Positions 25,330 to 34,754 of a DNA stretch of 64,000 nucleotides are shown here, one piece after another. The position numbers and the translations under genes were made by a program. Positions within the stretch are counted from its first letter, which is position 1, and each line of letters opens with the position of its first letter. Origin of the DNA: Algoriphagus zhangzhouensis (GTDB lineage: Bacteria > Bacteroidota > Bacteroidia > Cytophagales > Cyclobacteriaceae); assembly GCF_900148515.1 (NCBI RefSeq), contig NZ_FRXN01000003.1, forward strand, positions 62,001 to 126,000, given 5' to 3'. The notes under the pieces were generated by a model. It saw nothing but the letters and a program-made list of their open reading frames with translations. It was not told the DNA's origin and made no database searches.

Positions 25330-26112
25330 TTACTCGTTTTTAAGTTCTAAAATAGATGGGTTTTCGTCGATAAACCTCCGAACCTCATCATATCCGGCTT
25401 TATAGAGTTCCGGTGCTTTCTTTAAATCAAAGACTCCTATTTTCCCTAAACCCGGAGACTCTATGAAATAGTCACATTTATCTCTACGACTATAGACATT
25501 GTGGTTCATCATCATGATCACCGACCTTTCAATCAGATTTTTCATGTTTTTGATATTGCTTTCCTCTGGAAGATGATTGCAGCTTACCCCAATCACATAA
25601 TCGCAGGTTCCCTCATGAGGTTCAACAGGAAGATTATTCAAAATCCCGCCATCTACCAAATGTTTATTACCAATAATGATTGGTTCAAACATCCCTGGAA
25701 TACAAGCCGAAGACATCACTGCAGGTATCAACTCCCCTTGGGAGAAATAAACTGTTTTCCCCTTCTTAATATCTGTTGCGGTAACGGTCAATGGAATCTG
25801 AAGCTTTCCAAAATCATTATCTTTCAAATACAATTTGAATAGGCTCTCCACACTGGTCATTTTCAATAGACCAGTCCAAGAAATGGCCGGCTTCATGAAT
25901 TTGAAATAGTTGGTATCCAGGATGATTTTTAGGATTTCCTCCGGTTGATACCCCTGACAATACATTGCTCCGACAATTGCTCCAGCGGATGTTCCACTGA
26001 CTTGATTTGGGAAAATACCAACCTCATTGAGTCCCTTCAAGACTCCCAAATGGGAAATCCCCCTAGCTCCTCCGCCAGAAAGTGCCAATCCAATTTTCAA
26101 ATCAGATTTCAT
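25330..26112 (-). CDS. Patatin-like phospholipase (RssA type)
   Basis: 260-residue cytoplasmic lipid acyl hydrolase. Oxyanion loop GGGARG at 13-18, nucleophile S42 in GTSAG (40-44), catalytic aspartate in VDGGILNNLP near 150. The size and sequence fit the bacterial RssA-like clade without extra domains. Its start overlaps the end of the MBL-fold gene by 11 nt, so the two are translationally coupled. Confidence 0.93.
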   Translation of the reverse strand: MKSDLKIGLALSGGGARGISHLGVLKGLNEVGIFPNQVSGTSAGAIVGAMYCQGYQPEEILKIILDTNYFKFMKPAISWTGLLKMTSVESLFKLYLKDNDFGKLQIPLTVTATDIKKGKTVYFSQGELIPAVMSSACIPGMFEPIIIGNKHLVDGGILNNLPVEPHEGTCDYVIGVSCNHLPEESNIKNMKNLIERSVIMMMNHNVYSRRDKCDYFIESPGLGKIGVFDLKKAPELYKAGYDEVRRFIDENPSILELKNE

Positions 26113-26941
26113 GCAGTTTGAAAGTTTGGTCTACACGAACTCCTTTTTCGGTCATCTTCACCGTGCAGCATTCATTCACAGGATCATGTTCGAAAAACAA
26201 GATATAACCTTCTCTTGCAGCCTCCTCCAAGAATTTGGCTTTTTCATCCATCGTCAACAAAGGCCTGGTATCATAACCCATCACATAAGGAATAGGAATA
26301 TGACCTACTGAAGGAATCAAATCAGCTACAAAAACCACCGTTTTTCCTTTGTATTGAAGCTTTGGAAGCATTTGCTTATCGGTATGGCCGTTTACAGTAA
26401 TAAAATCAAATCCTGGGAACAGAGAATTAGTTTCTAAGTCTGTAAACTTGAGATGTCCCAACTCTTCCATCGGAAGGATATTTTCTTCCAAAAAGGAGGC
26501 TTTTTCACGTGGGTTGGGTTGAGTCGCCCATCTCCAATGATCCGGATTGGACCAATACGTAGCTCTTGGAAAAGTAGCTTCATATTGCCCATGACTTCCA
26601 TACTTAATCCCTCCACCACAATGGTCGAAATGAAGGTGAGTCAGAAAATTATCAGTGATTTGATGAAAGCCAACTCCCAGACTTTTAAGGGATTTCTCCA
26701 AAGAGTCATCTCCATGAAGATAATAGTGAGAAAAGAATTTGGCGTCTTGCTTATCTCCAATCCCATTATCTATCAACACTACCCGATTGCCATCAACAAC
26801 CAATAATGAACGCATCGCCCAGGTGCAGAGATTGTTCTCATCTGCTTCATTAGATCGACTCCAGAGTACTTTGGGAACTACCCCAAACATTGCTCCTCCA
26901 TCCAATTTAAAAAGTCCTGTGTTGACAGTGTATAATTCCAT
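26102..26941 (-). CDS. MBL-fold metallo-hydrolase
   Basis: 279 residues with the metal site THLHFDHCGG (HXHXDH), a further conserved GHTDKQM histidine and the aspartate in VADLIPS. This is the general lactonase/glyoxalase II-like plan; the substrate is unknown. First gene of the likely MBL-patatin-acyltransferase operon. The terminator of accA (26963-27002) lies just upstream, so its promoter must be within the short gap 26942-26962 or inside the terminator. Confidence 0.9.
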   Translation of the reverse strand: MELYTVNTGLFKLDGGAMFGVVPKVLWSRSNEADENNLCTWAMRSLLVVDGNRVVLIDNGIGDKQDAKFFSHYYLHGDDSLEKSLKSLGVGFHQITDNFLTHLHFDHCGGGIKYGSHGQYEATFPRATYWSNPDHWRWATQPNPREKASFLEENILPMEELGHLKFTDLETNSLFPGFDFITVNGHTDKQMLPKLQYKGKTVVFVADLIPSVGHIPIPYVMGYDTRPLLTMDEKAKFLEEAAREGYILFFEHDPVNECCTVKMTEKGVRVDQTFKLHEI

Positions 26942-26962
26942 TTCGGGTTTTATTAGGGTTAA

Positions 26963-27002
26963 AAAACCAGAAGCAACCTTAACCTGGGAAAAGATTGCTT
27001 CT
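26963..27002 (-). terminator. Rho-independent terminator after accA
   Basis: Stem agaagcaa/ttgcttct (26969-26976, 26995-27002) with an 18-nt loop and six T on the minus strand. Confidence 0.7.
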
Positions 27003-27029
27003 AGCTTATTTATAGAAAATAATAAATCC

Positions 27030-27977
27030 TTACTCGACTACCACGCCCATTGAACAGAATTTGTCAATTCGCTGGTCAATTCGTTTTTCAGGTTTGATCT
27101 TATCCAATTCTTTCAAGGCATCCAAAATGGCTCCTTTCAAGGTATTAGACATCCATTTCAAATCTTTATGCGCCCCGCCAAGAGGCTCAGGAATGATATC
27201 ATCTACCAATCCATTTCCTTTCATATCCATAGCTGTTGGCTTCAAAGCTTCTGCAGCCTGCTCTTTGTAATCCCAAGATCTCCAAAGGATTGTAGAACAG
27301 TTTTCCGGAGAAATCACAGAATACCAAGAGTTTTCCAACATCATGACTTTATCACCTATCGCTATCCCCAAAGCTCCACCCGATGCACCTTCACCGATGA
27401 TGACGCATATCACTGGAACTTTCAGCATAAACATCTCTTTGATGTTTCTAGCAATCGCTTCACCTTGACCTCTTTCTTCAGCTTCCAATCCTGGAAATGC
27501 TCCTGGAGTATCAATCAAAGTAACAATTGGCTTTCCAAACTTCTCCGCCATTTTCATCAAGCGAAGTGCTTTTCTATAGCCTTCAGGATTCGCCATTCCG
27601 AAGTTTCGCAATTGTCTTTGTTTGGTGTTTCTACCTTTTTGCTGACCGATGAACATCACAGTCCGTCCATCCAAATCTCCCAACCCACCTATCATGGCCT
27701 TGTCATCAGAGACATTTCTATCTCCATGCAATTCCACAAAATCATTGGTCATCTCGTAAATGTAATCCAAGGCATATGGTCTATCAGCATGTCTGGACAG
27801 CTGAACCCGTTGCCAGCGAGTCAGGTTTTCAAAGGTTTCTTTTTTCAAAGCAAGGATTTTTTCTTCCAGGGACTCAATATCTGAACTTAAATCGATATTC
27901 CTACCATTGGCTAAATCCTTCATTTCCTGAAGTTTTTGCTCCAGATCAGCTATTGGCTTTTCGAATTCTAATACCAT
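27030..27977 (-). CDS. accA: Acetyl-CoA carboxylase carboxyltransferase subunit alpha
   Basis: Transfers the carboxyl group from carboxybiotin to acetyl-CoA together with AccD, the first step of fatty acid synthesis. 315 residues from the ATG at 27977 ([16 protein letters not shown]), the usual AccA start; the frame is open 45 nt further but the extra residues are not conserved. Family blocks seen: [25 protein letters not shown]-like [45 protein letters not shown]. accB and accC lie about 28 kb away at 55807-57642; accD is not in the window. Confidence 0.96.
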   Translation of the reverse strand: MVLEFEKPIADLEQKLQEMKDLANGRNIDLSSDIESLEEKILALKKETFENLTRWQRVQLSRHADRPYALDYIYEMTNDFVELHGDRNVSDDKAMIGGLGDLDGRTVMFIGQQKGRNTKQRQLRNFGMANPEGYRKALRLMKMAEKFGKPIVTLIDTPGAFPGLEAEERGQGEAIARNIKEMFMLKVPVICVIIGEGASGGALGIAIGDKVMMLENSWYSVISPENCSTILWRSWDYKEQAAEALKPTAMDMKGNGLVDDIIPEPLGGAHKDLKWMSNTLKGAILDALKELDKIKPEKRIDQRIDKFCSMGVVVE

Positions 27978-28229
27978 TTTGGTGATTTTTGAAAGAAACA
28001 AAGATAAGTCAAAAACTGGCAAAGTCTCAAAGTATTGTCCATGGAAGGTTGGATGCGGCTATCAGATTTATATAAATATTTGTTTTAGAACCATTTACAT
28101 ACTTGATTTTGAAATGAATCTCCACTGAAGGAAAAATCAATTCTGTGAACGGGTAAGTATTAATCCCAATCATCTTTATTTTTGAAAAGGAAAGATCTGA
28201 GCCGAAATCTGGCTTGGATAAAAACACAC

Positions 28230-29024
28230 ATGGAAAAAGAAATCAATTTAAGATCCGTCAATGTGATCCGATACATCCTTCCTTTAAGAGAAGGCGGATC
28301 CTTGCCTGCTTTGGCAGATGCCGATGACGGATTCAAATACGTATTGAAATTTCGCGGTGCTGGACAGCGTGAGAAAGCTCTAATTGCTGAGTTATTAGGT
28401 GGTGAAATTGCCAGAAAACTAAGCTTGAAAGTCCCTGAATTGGTTTTTGCGGAGCTGGATCCCGCTTTTGGAAGATCTGAAGGAGATGAAGAAATCCAAG
28501 ACCTGCTGAAAGGAAGCCAGGGGCTGAACCTCGCCTTACACTTTCTTTCTGGAGCCATCAATTATGATGCTTTGGCCATGACTTTGGATCCGCTGTTGGC
28601 TTCCAAAATCGTTTGGTTGGATATGCTGATCACCAATGTGGACAGGACTTTCCGAAACACCAATATGCTAATGTGGAACCGAGAGCTTTGGCTCATCGAC
28701 CATGGAGCCTCTTTCCTTTTTCAACACAACTGGACTAATTGGGAGAAAAGCGCTACCAACCAATTTCCAATTATCAAAAACCATGTTTTGCTCCCACAAG
28801 CAAGCCTTCTGGAAGAAGCCAATGCTGAACTGAAGCAGCTTTTGAGTCCAGAATTCTTCGAAAATCTGGTTCAAATCATCCCTGATGAATGGCTGCTTGC
28901 TGGTGGGGATGAAGAAGACCCCAATCAGGCGAGAAAAGTCTATCAAGACTTTTTAACTCTTCGTCTCTCTAATTCAGATCAATTCACTAAAGAAACCCAA
29001 GATGCAAGGACAGCACTTATATGA
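28230..29024 (+). CDS. HipA-like kinase (HipA_2 family)
   Basis: 264 residues from the ATG at 28230; the frame is open 16 codons further without conserved character. Kinase-like core: KYVLKFRGAG (nucleotide lysine), NVDRTFRNTNML (catalytic loop with D and N) and LWLIDHGASFLF (metal-binding D). It lacks the N-terminal Couple_hipA domain of the HipA toxin. It overlaps the DUF3037 gene by 23 nt. HipA_2-DUF3037 pairs are a recurrent arrangement; the target and biology are not known to me. The name HipA should not be read as proof of a toxin-antitoxin function. Confidence 0.85.
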   Translation: MEKEINLRSVNVIRYILPLREGGSLPALADADDGFKYVLKFRGAGQREKALIAELLGGEIARKLSLKVPELVFAELDPAFGRSEGDEEIQDLLKGSQGLNLALHFLSGAINYDALAMTLDPLLASKIVWLDMLITNVDRTFRNTNMLMWNRELWLIDHGASFLFQHNWTNWEKSATNQFPIIKNHVLLPQASLLEEANAELKQLLSPEFFENLVQIIPDEWLLAGGDEEDPNQARKVYQDFLTLRLSNSDQFTKETQDARTALI

Positions 29025-29385
29025 GTATGCCATCATCCGTGTGGTACCTCGGGTGGAGCGGGAAGAATTTATCAACGCAGGAGTCATTGTCTGTGATTGG
29101 AAAGGTGGCTTTTTGAAAGCCAAAATCCATTTGCATACTGAAAAGCTTCTTTGCCTTGATTCAGAAGCAGACATCGAAATTATTCAATCCAATTTGCAAT
29201 CCTTTGAGAAAATTTGCGAAGGAAAACAAAAAGGTAGTCCTATTGGTGACATGGATCTGGCTTCCAGATTCCGATGGTTGACAGCTGTTAGAAGTTCTGT
29301 GATTCAGACTTCTCGTCCACACAATGGATTCTCAACCGATTTGGATCAGACTCTCGAAAAATTATTTAAAGAACAAGTGAAATAA
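29002..29385 (+). CDS. DUF3037 protein, partner of HipA-like kinase
   Basis: 127 residues. The opening YEYAIIRVVPRVEREEFINAG is the DUF3037 signature. It starts inside the kinase gene (23-nt overlap), showing tight coupling. No signal peptide or membrane helix. In this position it could be a substrate, inhibitor or adaptor of the kinase; this is inference from gene order only. Confidence 0.85.
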   Translation: MQGQHLYEYAIIRVVPRVEREEFINAGVIVCDWKGGFLKAKIHLHTEKLLCLDSEADIEIIQSNLQSFEKICEGKQKGSPIGDMDLASRFRWLTAVRSSVIQTSRPHNGFSTDLDQTLEKLFKEQVK

Positions 29386-29397
29386 CCCCATAAAACC

Positions 29398-30234
29398 TTG
29401 AAAAAGCTCCTTTCCTCATTTTTCCTTTCTCTTATTCTGTTTGTTTCCTTGGCTTTCCAAAGCTTTGCTCAGGTTGATACTGTAAGTACTTTTAGCAAGT
29501 CTATGAACAAGGAAATCAAAGCAGTGGTCATCTCACCAGAAAATTTGGATCCAAACCAAGATTACCCTGTCACCTATTTACTCCATGGATATTCTGGCAA
29601 CTATAAATCATGGATCGATGGAGTTCCTCAATTGGTGGATTTGGCTGAAGAATACCAAATGATCATCGTTACTCCTGACGGGAATTTTGACAGCTGGTAT
29701 TGGGACAGTCCTGAAAAGGCTGATTCAAAATATGAAACCTATATTTCCAAAGAGTTAGTGGAATTTATGGATGAAAAGTATCCGACTCTAGCTTCCAAAG
29801 AAGGACGAGCTATCACAGGTCTGAGCATGGGAGGTCATGGGGCTTTATATTTGGCTTTCCGTCATCAGGACGTTTATGGGGTAGCTGGAAGCCAAAGTGG
29901 CGGAGTGGACATTACGCCTTTTCCTGAAAACTGGAACATGAAAACCTATTTGGGAGAAAAGTCAAAATATCCTGAAAGATGGGAGGAATATTCAGTGTTA
30001 GGCCAGCTCCATTTATTAAGCAGAAACAACCTTCCAATTATTATTCATTGCGGAACGGATGACTTTTTCTATCAAGCAAATCTCAAGTTGCATGAAGAAC
30101 TCACCTACCTAAACATCCCACATACTTTTACTGCCAATCCAGGAGGACATAACTGGGAATATTGGGAGGAATCAGTTCAATATCACTTGCTTTATTTCAA
30201 GAATTATTTTGAATCAAAAAAAACAAAAGACTAA
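29398..30234 (+). CDS. Secreted esterase (PF00756 alpha/beta hydrolase)
   Basis: 278 residues with TTG as start codon; the next ATG would remove the signal peptide, so TTG at 29398 is chosen. Signal peptide about 1-25 (ends SFAQ). Alpha/beta-hydrolase of the esterase D/antigen 85 type: oxyanion region YLLHGYSGNY, nucleophile GLSMGGHGAL, acid CGTDDFFY, histidine GGHNWEYW. Likely an acetyl or feruloyl-type esterase on sugars in the periplasm. Lies 12 nt after DUF3037 but need not share its function. Confidence 0.9.
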   Translation: MKKLLSSFFLSLILFVSLAFQSFAQVDTVSTFSKSMNKEIKAVVISPENLDPNQDYPVTYLLHGYSGNYKSWIDGVPQLVDLAEEYQMIIVTPDGNFDSWYWDSPEKADSKYETYISKELVEFMDEKYPTLASKEGRAITGLSMGGHGALYLAFRHQDVYGVAGSQSGGVDITPFPENWNMKTYLGEKSKYPERWEEYSVLGQLHLLSRNNLPIIIHCGTDDFFYQANLKLHEELTYLNIPHTFTANPGGHNWEYWEESVQYHLLYFKNYFESKKTKD

Positions 30235-30462
30235 CCTATTGGCAAAACTCATTTTTTTATTAGTCAAGAATAGCTCAAATCATCACCTTAGACTTAATCC
30301 AAATAAAAGATTACACATCTTAATATATCAAAACATAATTCTGCTATTAGTTCAAATCACCACGGCTTACGTTATAAAATTTAAGCAAATCTTAATAATA
30401 GACTAAGAATACTTTAAGGAGTCCGCCGTTACATTGGTTGTTAATTAAATTTTATATCAACC

Positions 30463-30903
30463 ATGGACAGTAAACTAACCCGGAACGAATTCCTAAAAGA
30501 ATTAGGATTCAAAGGAGCTTCATTGTTGGCTATTTATTGTGGAGCTTCCACACTAACTTCCTGCACCAATGAATCCAACACGCCAACTAGTGGAACAGTA
30601 GATTTTACCCTAGATCTATCTGTCTCTCCCAACACCACATTGAATACCGTGGGAAATTACCTGATCACAAACAGGATAGTAATCGCCAGAATTTCGGACT
30701 CTTCATTTGCTGCTGTTACCCAGATTTGTACTCATGAAAATCGAGCAAAAGTGATTTACCAGAACAGTTCTGGAGAATTTTACTGCACCGAACATGGGGC
30801 CAGATACACAACAGGAGGTGTTGGTCTTAATTCAGAAGGAAAAAAAGGAATTACTTCCTATAACACGGAACTTACCGGAACTACGCTTAGGATTTATTCT
30901 TAA
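30463..30903 (+). CDS. Rieske [2Fe-2S] lipoprotein
   Basis: 146 residues. Lipobox LTSC with C34 as the lipidated cysteine after a membrane-like segment (18-32). Rieske cluster ligands C89-T-H91 and C108-T-E-H111; the disulfide cysteines of bc1-type Rieske proteins are absent, as in ferredoxin-like forms. Likely periplasmic electron carrier. Followed by a DUF5777 barrel and a YceI protein with 23- and 12-nt gaps, a probable operon. Confidence 0.9.
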   Translation: MDSKLTRNEFLKELGFKGASLLAIYCGASTLTSCTNESNTPTSGTVDFTLDLSVSPNTTLNTVGNYLITNRIVIARISDSSFAAVTQICTHENRAKVIYQNSSGEFYCTEHGARYTTGGVGLNSEGKKGITSYNTELTGTTLRIYS

Positions 30904-30926
30904 AATCCACCCTACCCTTATCTATC

Positions 30927-31847
30927 ATGCTTAAGAAATTCAAGCTCTTAGTGCTCCTGGTCCTTTGTGGATCAGGAGCTTTTGCACAAGACGACTTGCT
31001 GAATATGCTCAATGTGGACATGGGCAAAGATACCACATTCACGCAGGCAACTTTTAAAGCGTCCCGGCTAATCAATGGTCAAACTATTGAAACTGTATCC
31101 AAAAACCATCTTAATTTTTGGATATCACACCGTTTTGGTTCGGTCAATAGCGGTTTCATTTCCAACTTCTTCGGACTAGATGAGGCTAGAATCCGATTAG
31201 GACTGGAATATGGATTAACGGATCGATGGCTAATCGGAGCTGGAAGAAGTTCAGAGGAAAAAGTCTATGATCTGTATACCAAGTACAAATTACTTCGTCA
31301 GTCGAATCACTTTCCAATTACCCTGACAGCATATGGAAGTATGGCTATCAATACGATGCCAACTGGCTATGTCATGAATTCAGGAAATGAAATGGTATTC
31401 TACACCAATCCTGAACGATGGACCTATACCGGACAGGCTTTGATTGCTAGAAAATTCCACGAGAAATTCTCATTTCAATTGATGCCAACATTTATCCATT
31501 TCAATAAAACGGAAAGCAATTCATTTGATAACAACTTAATATCTCTTGGTATGGGAGGTAGATACAAAATCAGCAACAGAGTAACTTTCTCATTAGAATA
31601 TTACTACAATCTTGTTGACCGAAATGGCTTTGAGACCTCCACAGGCTATGCCTATCCTTATCATAACTCCCTTTCTATGGGATTTGATATTGATACTGGC
31701 GGACACGTATTCCAATTGCATTTCACGAATGCCAGAGGCATGATCGAGCGTCAATTCATTGGTTTGAATACCGGTACTTGGGAAAATGCAGACATTTTCT
31801 ACGGGTTTAATATTTCCAGAACCTTCAGTTTTGACAAAAAACGATAA
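30927..31847 (+). CDS. DUF5777 beta-barrel protein
   Basis: 306 residues with a signal peptide ending GAFAQ. The mature part (HLNFWISHRFG, GLDEARIRLGLEYG, then alternating amphipathic strands to a C-terminal aromatic strand FNISRTFSFDKKR) fits the DUF5777 family, predicted outer-membrane barrels. Middle gene of the Rieske-DUF5777-YceI set. Function unknown. Confidence 0.85.
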   Translation: MLKKFKLLVLLVLCGSGAFAQDDLLNMLNVDMGKDTTFTQATFKASRLINGQTIETVSKNHLNFWISHRFGSVNSGFISNFFGLDEARIRLGLEYGLTDRWLIGAGRSSEEKVYDLYTKYKLLRQSNHFPITLTAYGSMAINTMPTGYVMNSGNEMVFYTNPERWTYTGQALIARKFHEKFSFQLMPTFIHFNKTESNSFDNNLISLGMGGRYKISNRVTFSLEYYYNLVDRNGFETSTGYAYPYHNSLSMGFDIDTGGHVFQLHFTNARGMIERQFIGLNTGTWENADIFYGFNISRTFSFDKKR

Positions 31848-31859
31848 GCTAAATTCAAC

Positions 31860-32402
31860 ATGAAAAAATTAGCAATTGCCATTTACCTGTTGCTTTTCGC
31901 CTTCATGGCAAATGGACAAAGTCTTTTCTCTACCAAAAGTGGAAGGATTTCTTTTCGTTCAGATGCGCCATTGGAGGATATTGAAGCTGTAAATAATAAA
32001 GTAGCAGCAATTCTAAACGCTGATAATGAAGAGCTAGCTGTACAAATGAGAATCATCGATTTTGAATTCTCTAATAAACTCATGCAGGAGCACTTTAATG
32101 AGAATTATCTGGAAAGTGAAAAATATCCAACTGCGACATTTAAAGGAAAAATCATTGAAAAATTGGACCTCCAGAAAGCTGGAACCTATCCTGCCAATGC
32201 CAAAGGCACTTTGACCGTTCACGGAGTCAGTAAAGAAGTTGCTATTCAAGGAACTATAAAATCAACAGAAGGCAAGTTGGAAGCCGAATTTGAGTTTCCA
32301 ATCAAGTTGGAAGATCATGAAATTGAAATTCCATCGATTGTCTTTCAAAAGATTGCCGAAGAGGTTGAAGTCAAAGGGAAATTTACTTTGGTCAGAAAGT
32401 AG
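31860..32402 (+). CDS. YceI-family periplasmic lipid-binding-like protein
   Basis: 180 residues. Signal peptide ending MANGQS. YceI features: HFNENYLESEKYPTATFKG and GTLTVHGVSKEV. The family forms a lipocalin-like barrel that binds isoprenoid-type lipids, in some members a quinone. With a Rieske protein in the same operon, a role in a periplasmic electron transfer chain is possible (inference). Confidence 0.9.
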   Translation: MKKLAIAIYLLLFAFMANGQSLFSTKSGRISFRSDAPLEDIEAVNNKVAAILNADNEELAVQMRIIDFEFSNKLMQEHFNENYLESEKYPTATFKGKIIEKLDLQKAGTYPANAKGTLTVHGVSKEVAIQGTIKSTEGKLEAEFEFPIKLEDHEIEIPSIVFQKIAEEVEVKGKFTLVRK

Positions 32403-32919
32403 AGTTCAATAAGGAAATAAAAAAAGGTTTCTATTTAAGGATTAATTGTCTATTCGGCTGCGTACCTGCACCTAAATACTCGCCTATAATGGCTTGAGCA
32501 ATAAAAATGACAATAGACAGTTTTGAATGACGGGTTGATTCATGTAAATTGGAATCAACTCTTCTTTTTAAAACAAAATTTGAATCCAACTTTTCCTTTT
32601 CTGCCCTTTTTCCTATAGGTGAAAAAGGACCAAAAAACCCACCGCTGTCCATTTTTGGGTTAAAATCAATTTCCTCCCCACACGTCGGCAAACTCCTCAA
32701 TTTTGCACAAACTCTTTTCTAAACTTGAAGTTTGTGGTAGCAAAATTTTCGTCAAACAAGCCTCCTAATTGCAACCCTCACAATTGATTTCTTAACACCC
32801 AAAACTGGAAGGCGGATCCAGACTAATTTTGATGTCATGACTTAATTTAAAGTAATCTGTTTTGCCAAAAGTCTCAAATATTACCTGTGACTTCAACTGG
32901 ACCATTTGCTTTGAAATGG

Positions 32920-33017
32920 CTGGTGACGGATTGAGGTCAACAAGCGTTAAGAAAATCGGCTAGTTCCGAACTTGTTCGGAAATCCGGCGATTTTTAGCGT
33001 TTGACCCAATCTGGCAG
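32920..33017. repeat. Large imperfect palindrome (about 98 nt)
   Basis: The centre ttccgaa-cttg-ttcggaa (32954-32971) is perfect. Further pairings outward are AAAATCG with CGATTTT, AGCG with CGCT, GGTCAA with TTGACC, and CTG-GATTG with CAATC-CAG. It would fold on either strand into one long hairpin with small bulges. Confidence 0.7.
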
Positions 33018-33038
33018 AAAATGTCCGTAGACATTTTC
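33017..33038. repeat. Perfect 9-bp hairpin next to the large palindrome
   Basis: gaaaatgtc (33017-33025), loop cgta, gacattttc (33030-33038). No adjacent T run, so not a standard terminator for either neighbour. Confidence 0.6.
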
Positions 33039-33178
33039 AAGCCAATTCAGGCAAAAGACTTTTGTAACTTTTGGTCTTTCAAAAGTTAGATAAAGATTCC
33101 GTTCAATCCATTTTTCAAATTCGATGATTATTTCGGCCTCAGACTGTTAAACAACAAGAGTTTGAAAAATATTTTTAA

Positions 33179-34735
33179 TTAATCAATAACTGCTGATGGG
33201 TAAGGAACCGGTAGACCTGTTTCCTTATTAATTGGCATTTGAGCTTCTCTTTGCTGCAAAAGTCCTGTCATCAATAAAGCCATTTCAATTGTCTTCAACT
33301 TTTGAACTTTGCTCAAATCCCGAGTTTCACTGATGTCATTTGCAATATTAAACAACTCCAACTTCTGGTCTGCATGATGGTAGATCAGTTTGTAATTCCC
33401 TTTCCTAAGGATAGAATAAGGTGGATTGTAATAAGTATTTGGATAATGCCATAAAATCGACCTTTCTTGATTTCCCTTCTCACCTTCTATCAATGAAGTC
33501 ACAAAACTTTCTCCTTCGATCTCATATTTTTCTTGAATTTCAACCTGGCCTGCCATTTCCAAGAAAGTTGGAAAAATATCATCAATAAACACATAATCCT
33601 CATTCTGGGAATTTGGCATAACCACTTCTGGCCATTTAACGATCAAAGGAACTCGAATCCCTCCTTCATACGGACTCAATTTATAACCTCTCAATGGTAG
33701 ATTTTGTGGCACTTCCTTGTGAACTCCATTATCAGACATAAAAACCACAATGGTATTGTCACTCACTCCTAATTCCTCCAAGTGATTCATAAGATCTCCC
33801 AATGATTTGTCCATTGCTTCAATCATTGAGGCATAAGTTGCTTCCCTTTCTGTCAAACCTTGGTCTGCATATTTTTGGTAAAAGCGATCATCCCTTTCCC
33901 ATGGAGCATGAATTGCATAGTGAGACATATAGAGATAAAAGGGTCTTTCTTCCTCCACAGCCTCAGTTAATGCCTTTTTGGCTTCCAGTGTCAAAGCTTC
34001 TGTCAGATAAATATCTTGGCCATGGTAAGCCTCCAATCCAGGTACATCCCAAACATGCTCTCCATTTGTTCTCCATGCAGCACTGAAATCTTTGGTACCC
34101 CAATAGCTCCCTGGACCTCCTGCTGCATGACCACCTATATTCACATCAAAACCTAGGTTTAAGGGATTTTCACCAGGAGTTCCCATCGATCCAAAATGAG
34201 CTTTGCCGACATGGATGGTTTTATAGCCAAGTTTTTTCAGTTCTGCTGGTAAAGTGGGCGAATAAAAAGTCCTAGGAACTGATCTATCTGGACTGAGCCC
34301 ATTCAAATTCCAATCAGGAGATTTGACCACAGGAATATCATCATCAGGGGACTGATCCTTTCTCAAAGTCCAATTGGTGACTCTATGCCTGGCAGCATTG
34401 ACTCCTGTCAACAAACTGACCCTCGAAGGCGAACAAACTGCATAGGCATAGGCTTGGGTAAACTTCATTCCCTCATTTGCCAATCGCTCCATATTTGGAG
34501 TTGTGTACCTTTTATTTAGCTCTGTTATTTCAGTATAGAATGGAACCGAAGTATCTGTCCAACCCATATCATCCACAAAAAAGAAAACGATATTCGGCTG
34601 GCTCTCACTGGTATTTTGAGAGAAAACCGAAAACACGAAGATGAAAGAGAACAAAGAAAAAAGGAGTAAGCCTTTACCAAAACCAGAGAGTCTTTTCACA
34701 GTAGAGAGGGAATTAATTTTAGAATTGAAATACAA
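33179..34735 (-). CDS. Exported sulfatase, Cys-type
   Basis: 518 residues. Signal peptide about 1-40 (ends FSVFSQ). Metal ligands D55/D56 in FFVDDMGW, the formylglycine site C101-S-P-S-R followed by SLLTG, and further ligand HVGKAHFG. Cys-type sulfatases need conversion of this cysteine to formylglycine by a maturase, which is not in the window. Likely acts on sulfated polysaccharide in the periplasm. It stands alone rather than in a polysaccharide utilization locus; no SusC/SusD pair is nearby. Confidence 0.93.
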   Translation of the reverse strand: MYFNSKINSLSTVKRLSGFGKGLLLFSLFSFIFVFSVFSQNTSESQPNIVFFFVDDMGWTDTSVPFYTEITELNKRYTTPNMERLANEGMKFTQAYAYAVCSPSRVSLLTGVNAARHRVTNWTLRKDQSPDDDIPVVKSPDWNLNGLSPDRSVPRTFYSPTLPAELKKLGYKTIHVGKAHFGSMGTPGENPLNLGFDVNIGGHAAGGPGSYWGTKDFSAAWRTNGEHVWDVPGLEAYHGQDIYLTEALTLEAKKALTEAVEEERPFYLYMSHYAIHAPWERDDRFYQKYADQGLTEREATYASMIEAMDKSLGDLMNHLEELGVSDNTIVVFMSDNGVHKEVPQNLPLRGYKLSPYEGGIRVPLIVKWPEVVMPNSQNEDYVFIDDIFPTFLEMAGQVEIQEKYEIEGESFVTSLIEGEKGNQERSILWHYPNTYYNPPYSILRKGNYKLIYHHADQKLELFNIANDISETRDLSKVQKLKTIEMALLMTGLLQQREAQMPINKETGLPVPYPSAVID

Positions 34736-34754
34736 AAAAGCATTTTTTGAGCAA

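Larger units (their letters stand above)
32403..33178. other. Long spacer with dense inverted repeats, no supportable gene
   Basis: 776 nt between yceI and the sulfatase. An 89-codon minus-strand frame (32431-32700) has no recognisable feature. The right half is rich in inverted repeats: ccattt/aaatgg near 32902-32919, the large hairpin 32920-33017, gaaaatgtc/gacattttc 33017-33038 and aactttt/aaaagtt near 33068-33088. It may encode a structured RNA or be the remnant of a small repeat element. Confidence 0.6.

Noticed and set aside
27168..27884. 238-codon plus-strand frame inside accA
   Set aside because: Antisense shadow; accA is unmistakable on the other strand.
30417..30440. GTCCGCCGTTAC before the Rieske gene as a fourth copy of the activator palindrome
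   Set aside because: Only the left half matches; the right half site is absent and no TGGCAY element follows.
32431..32700. 89-codon minus-strand frame in the long spacer
   Set aside because: No signal, motif or start context, and composition like the spacer; no reason to call a gene.
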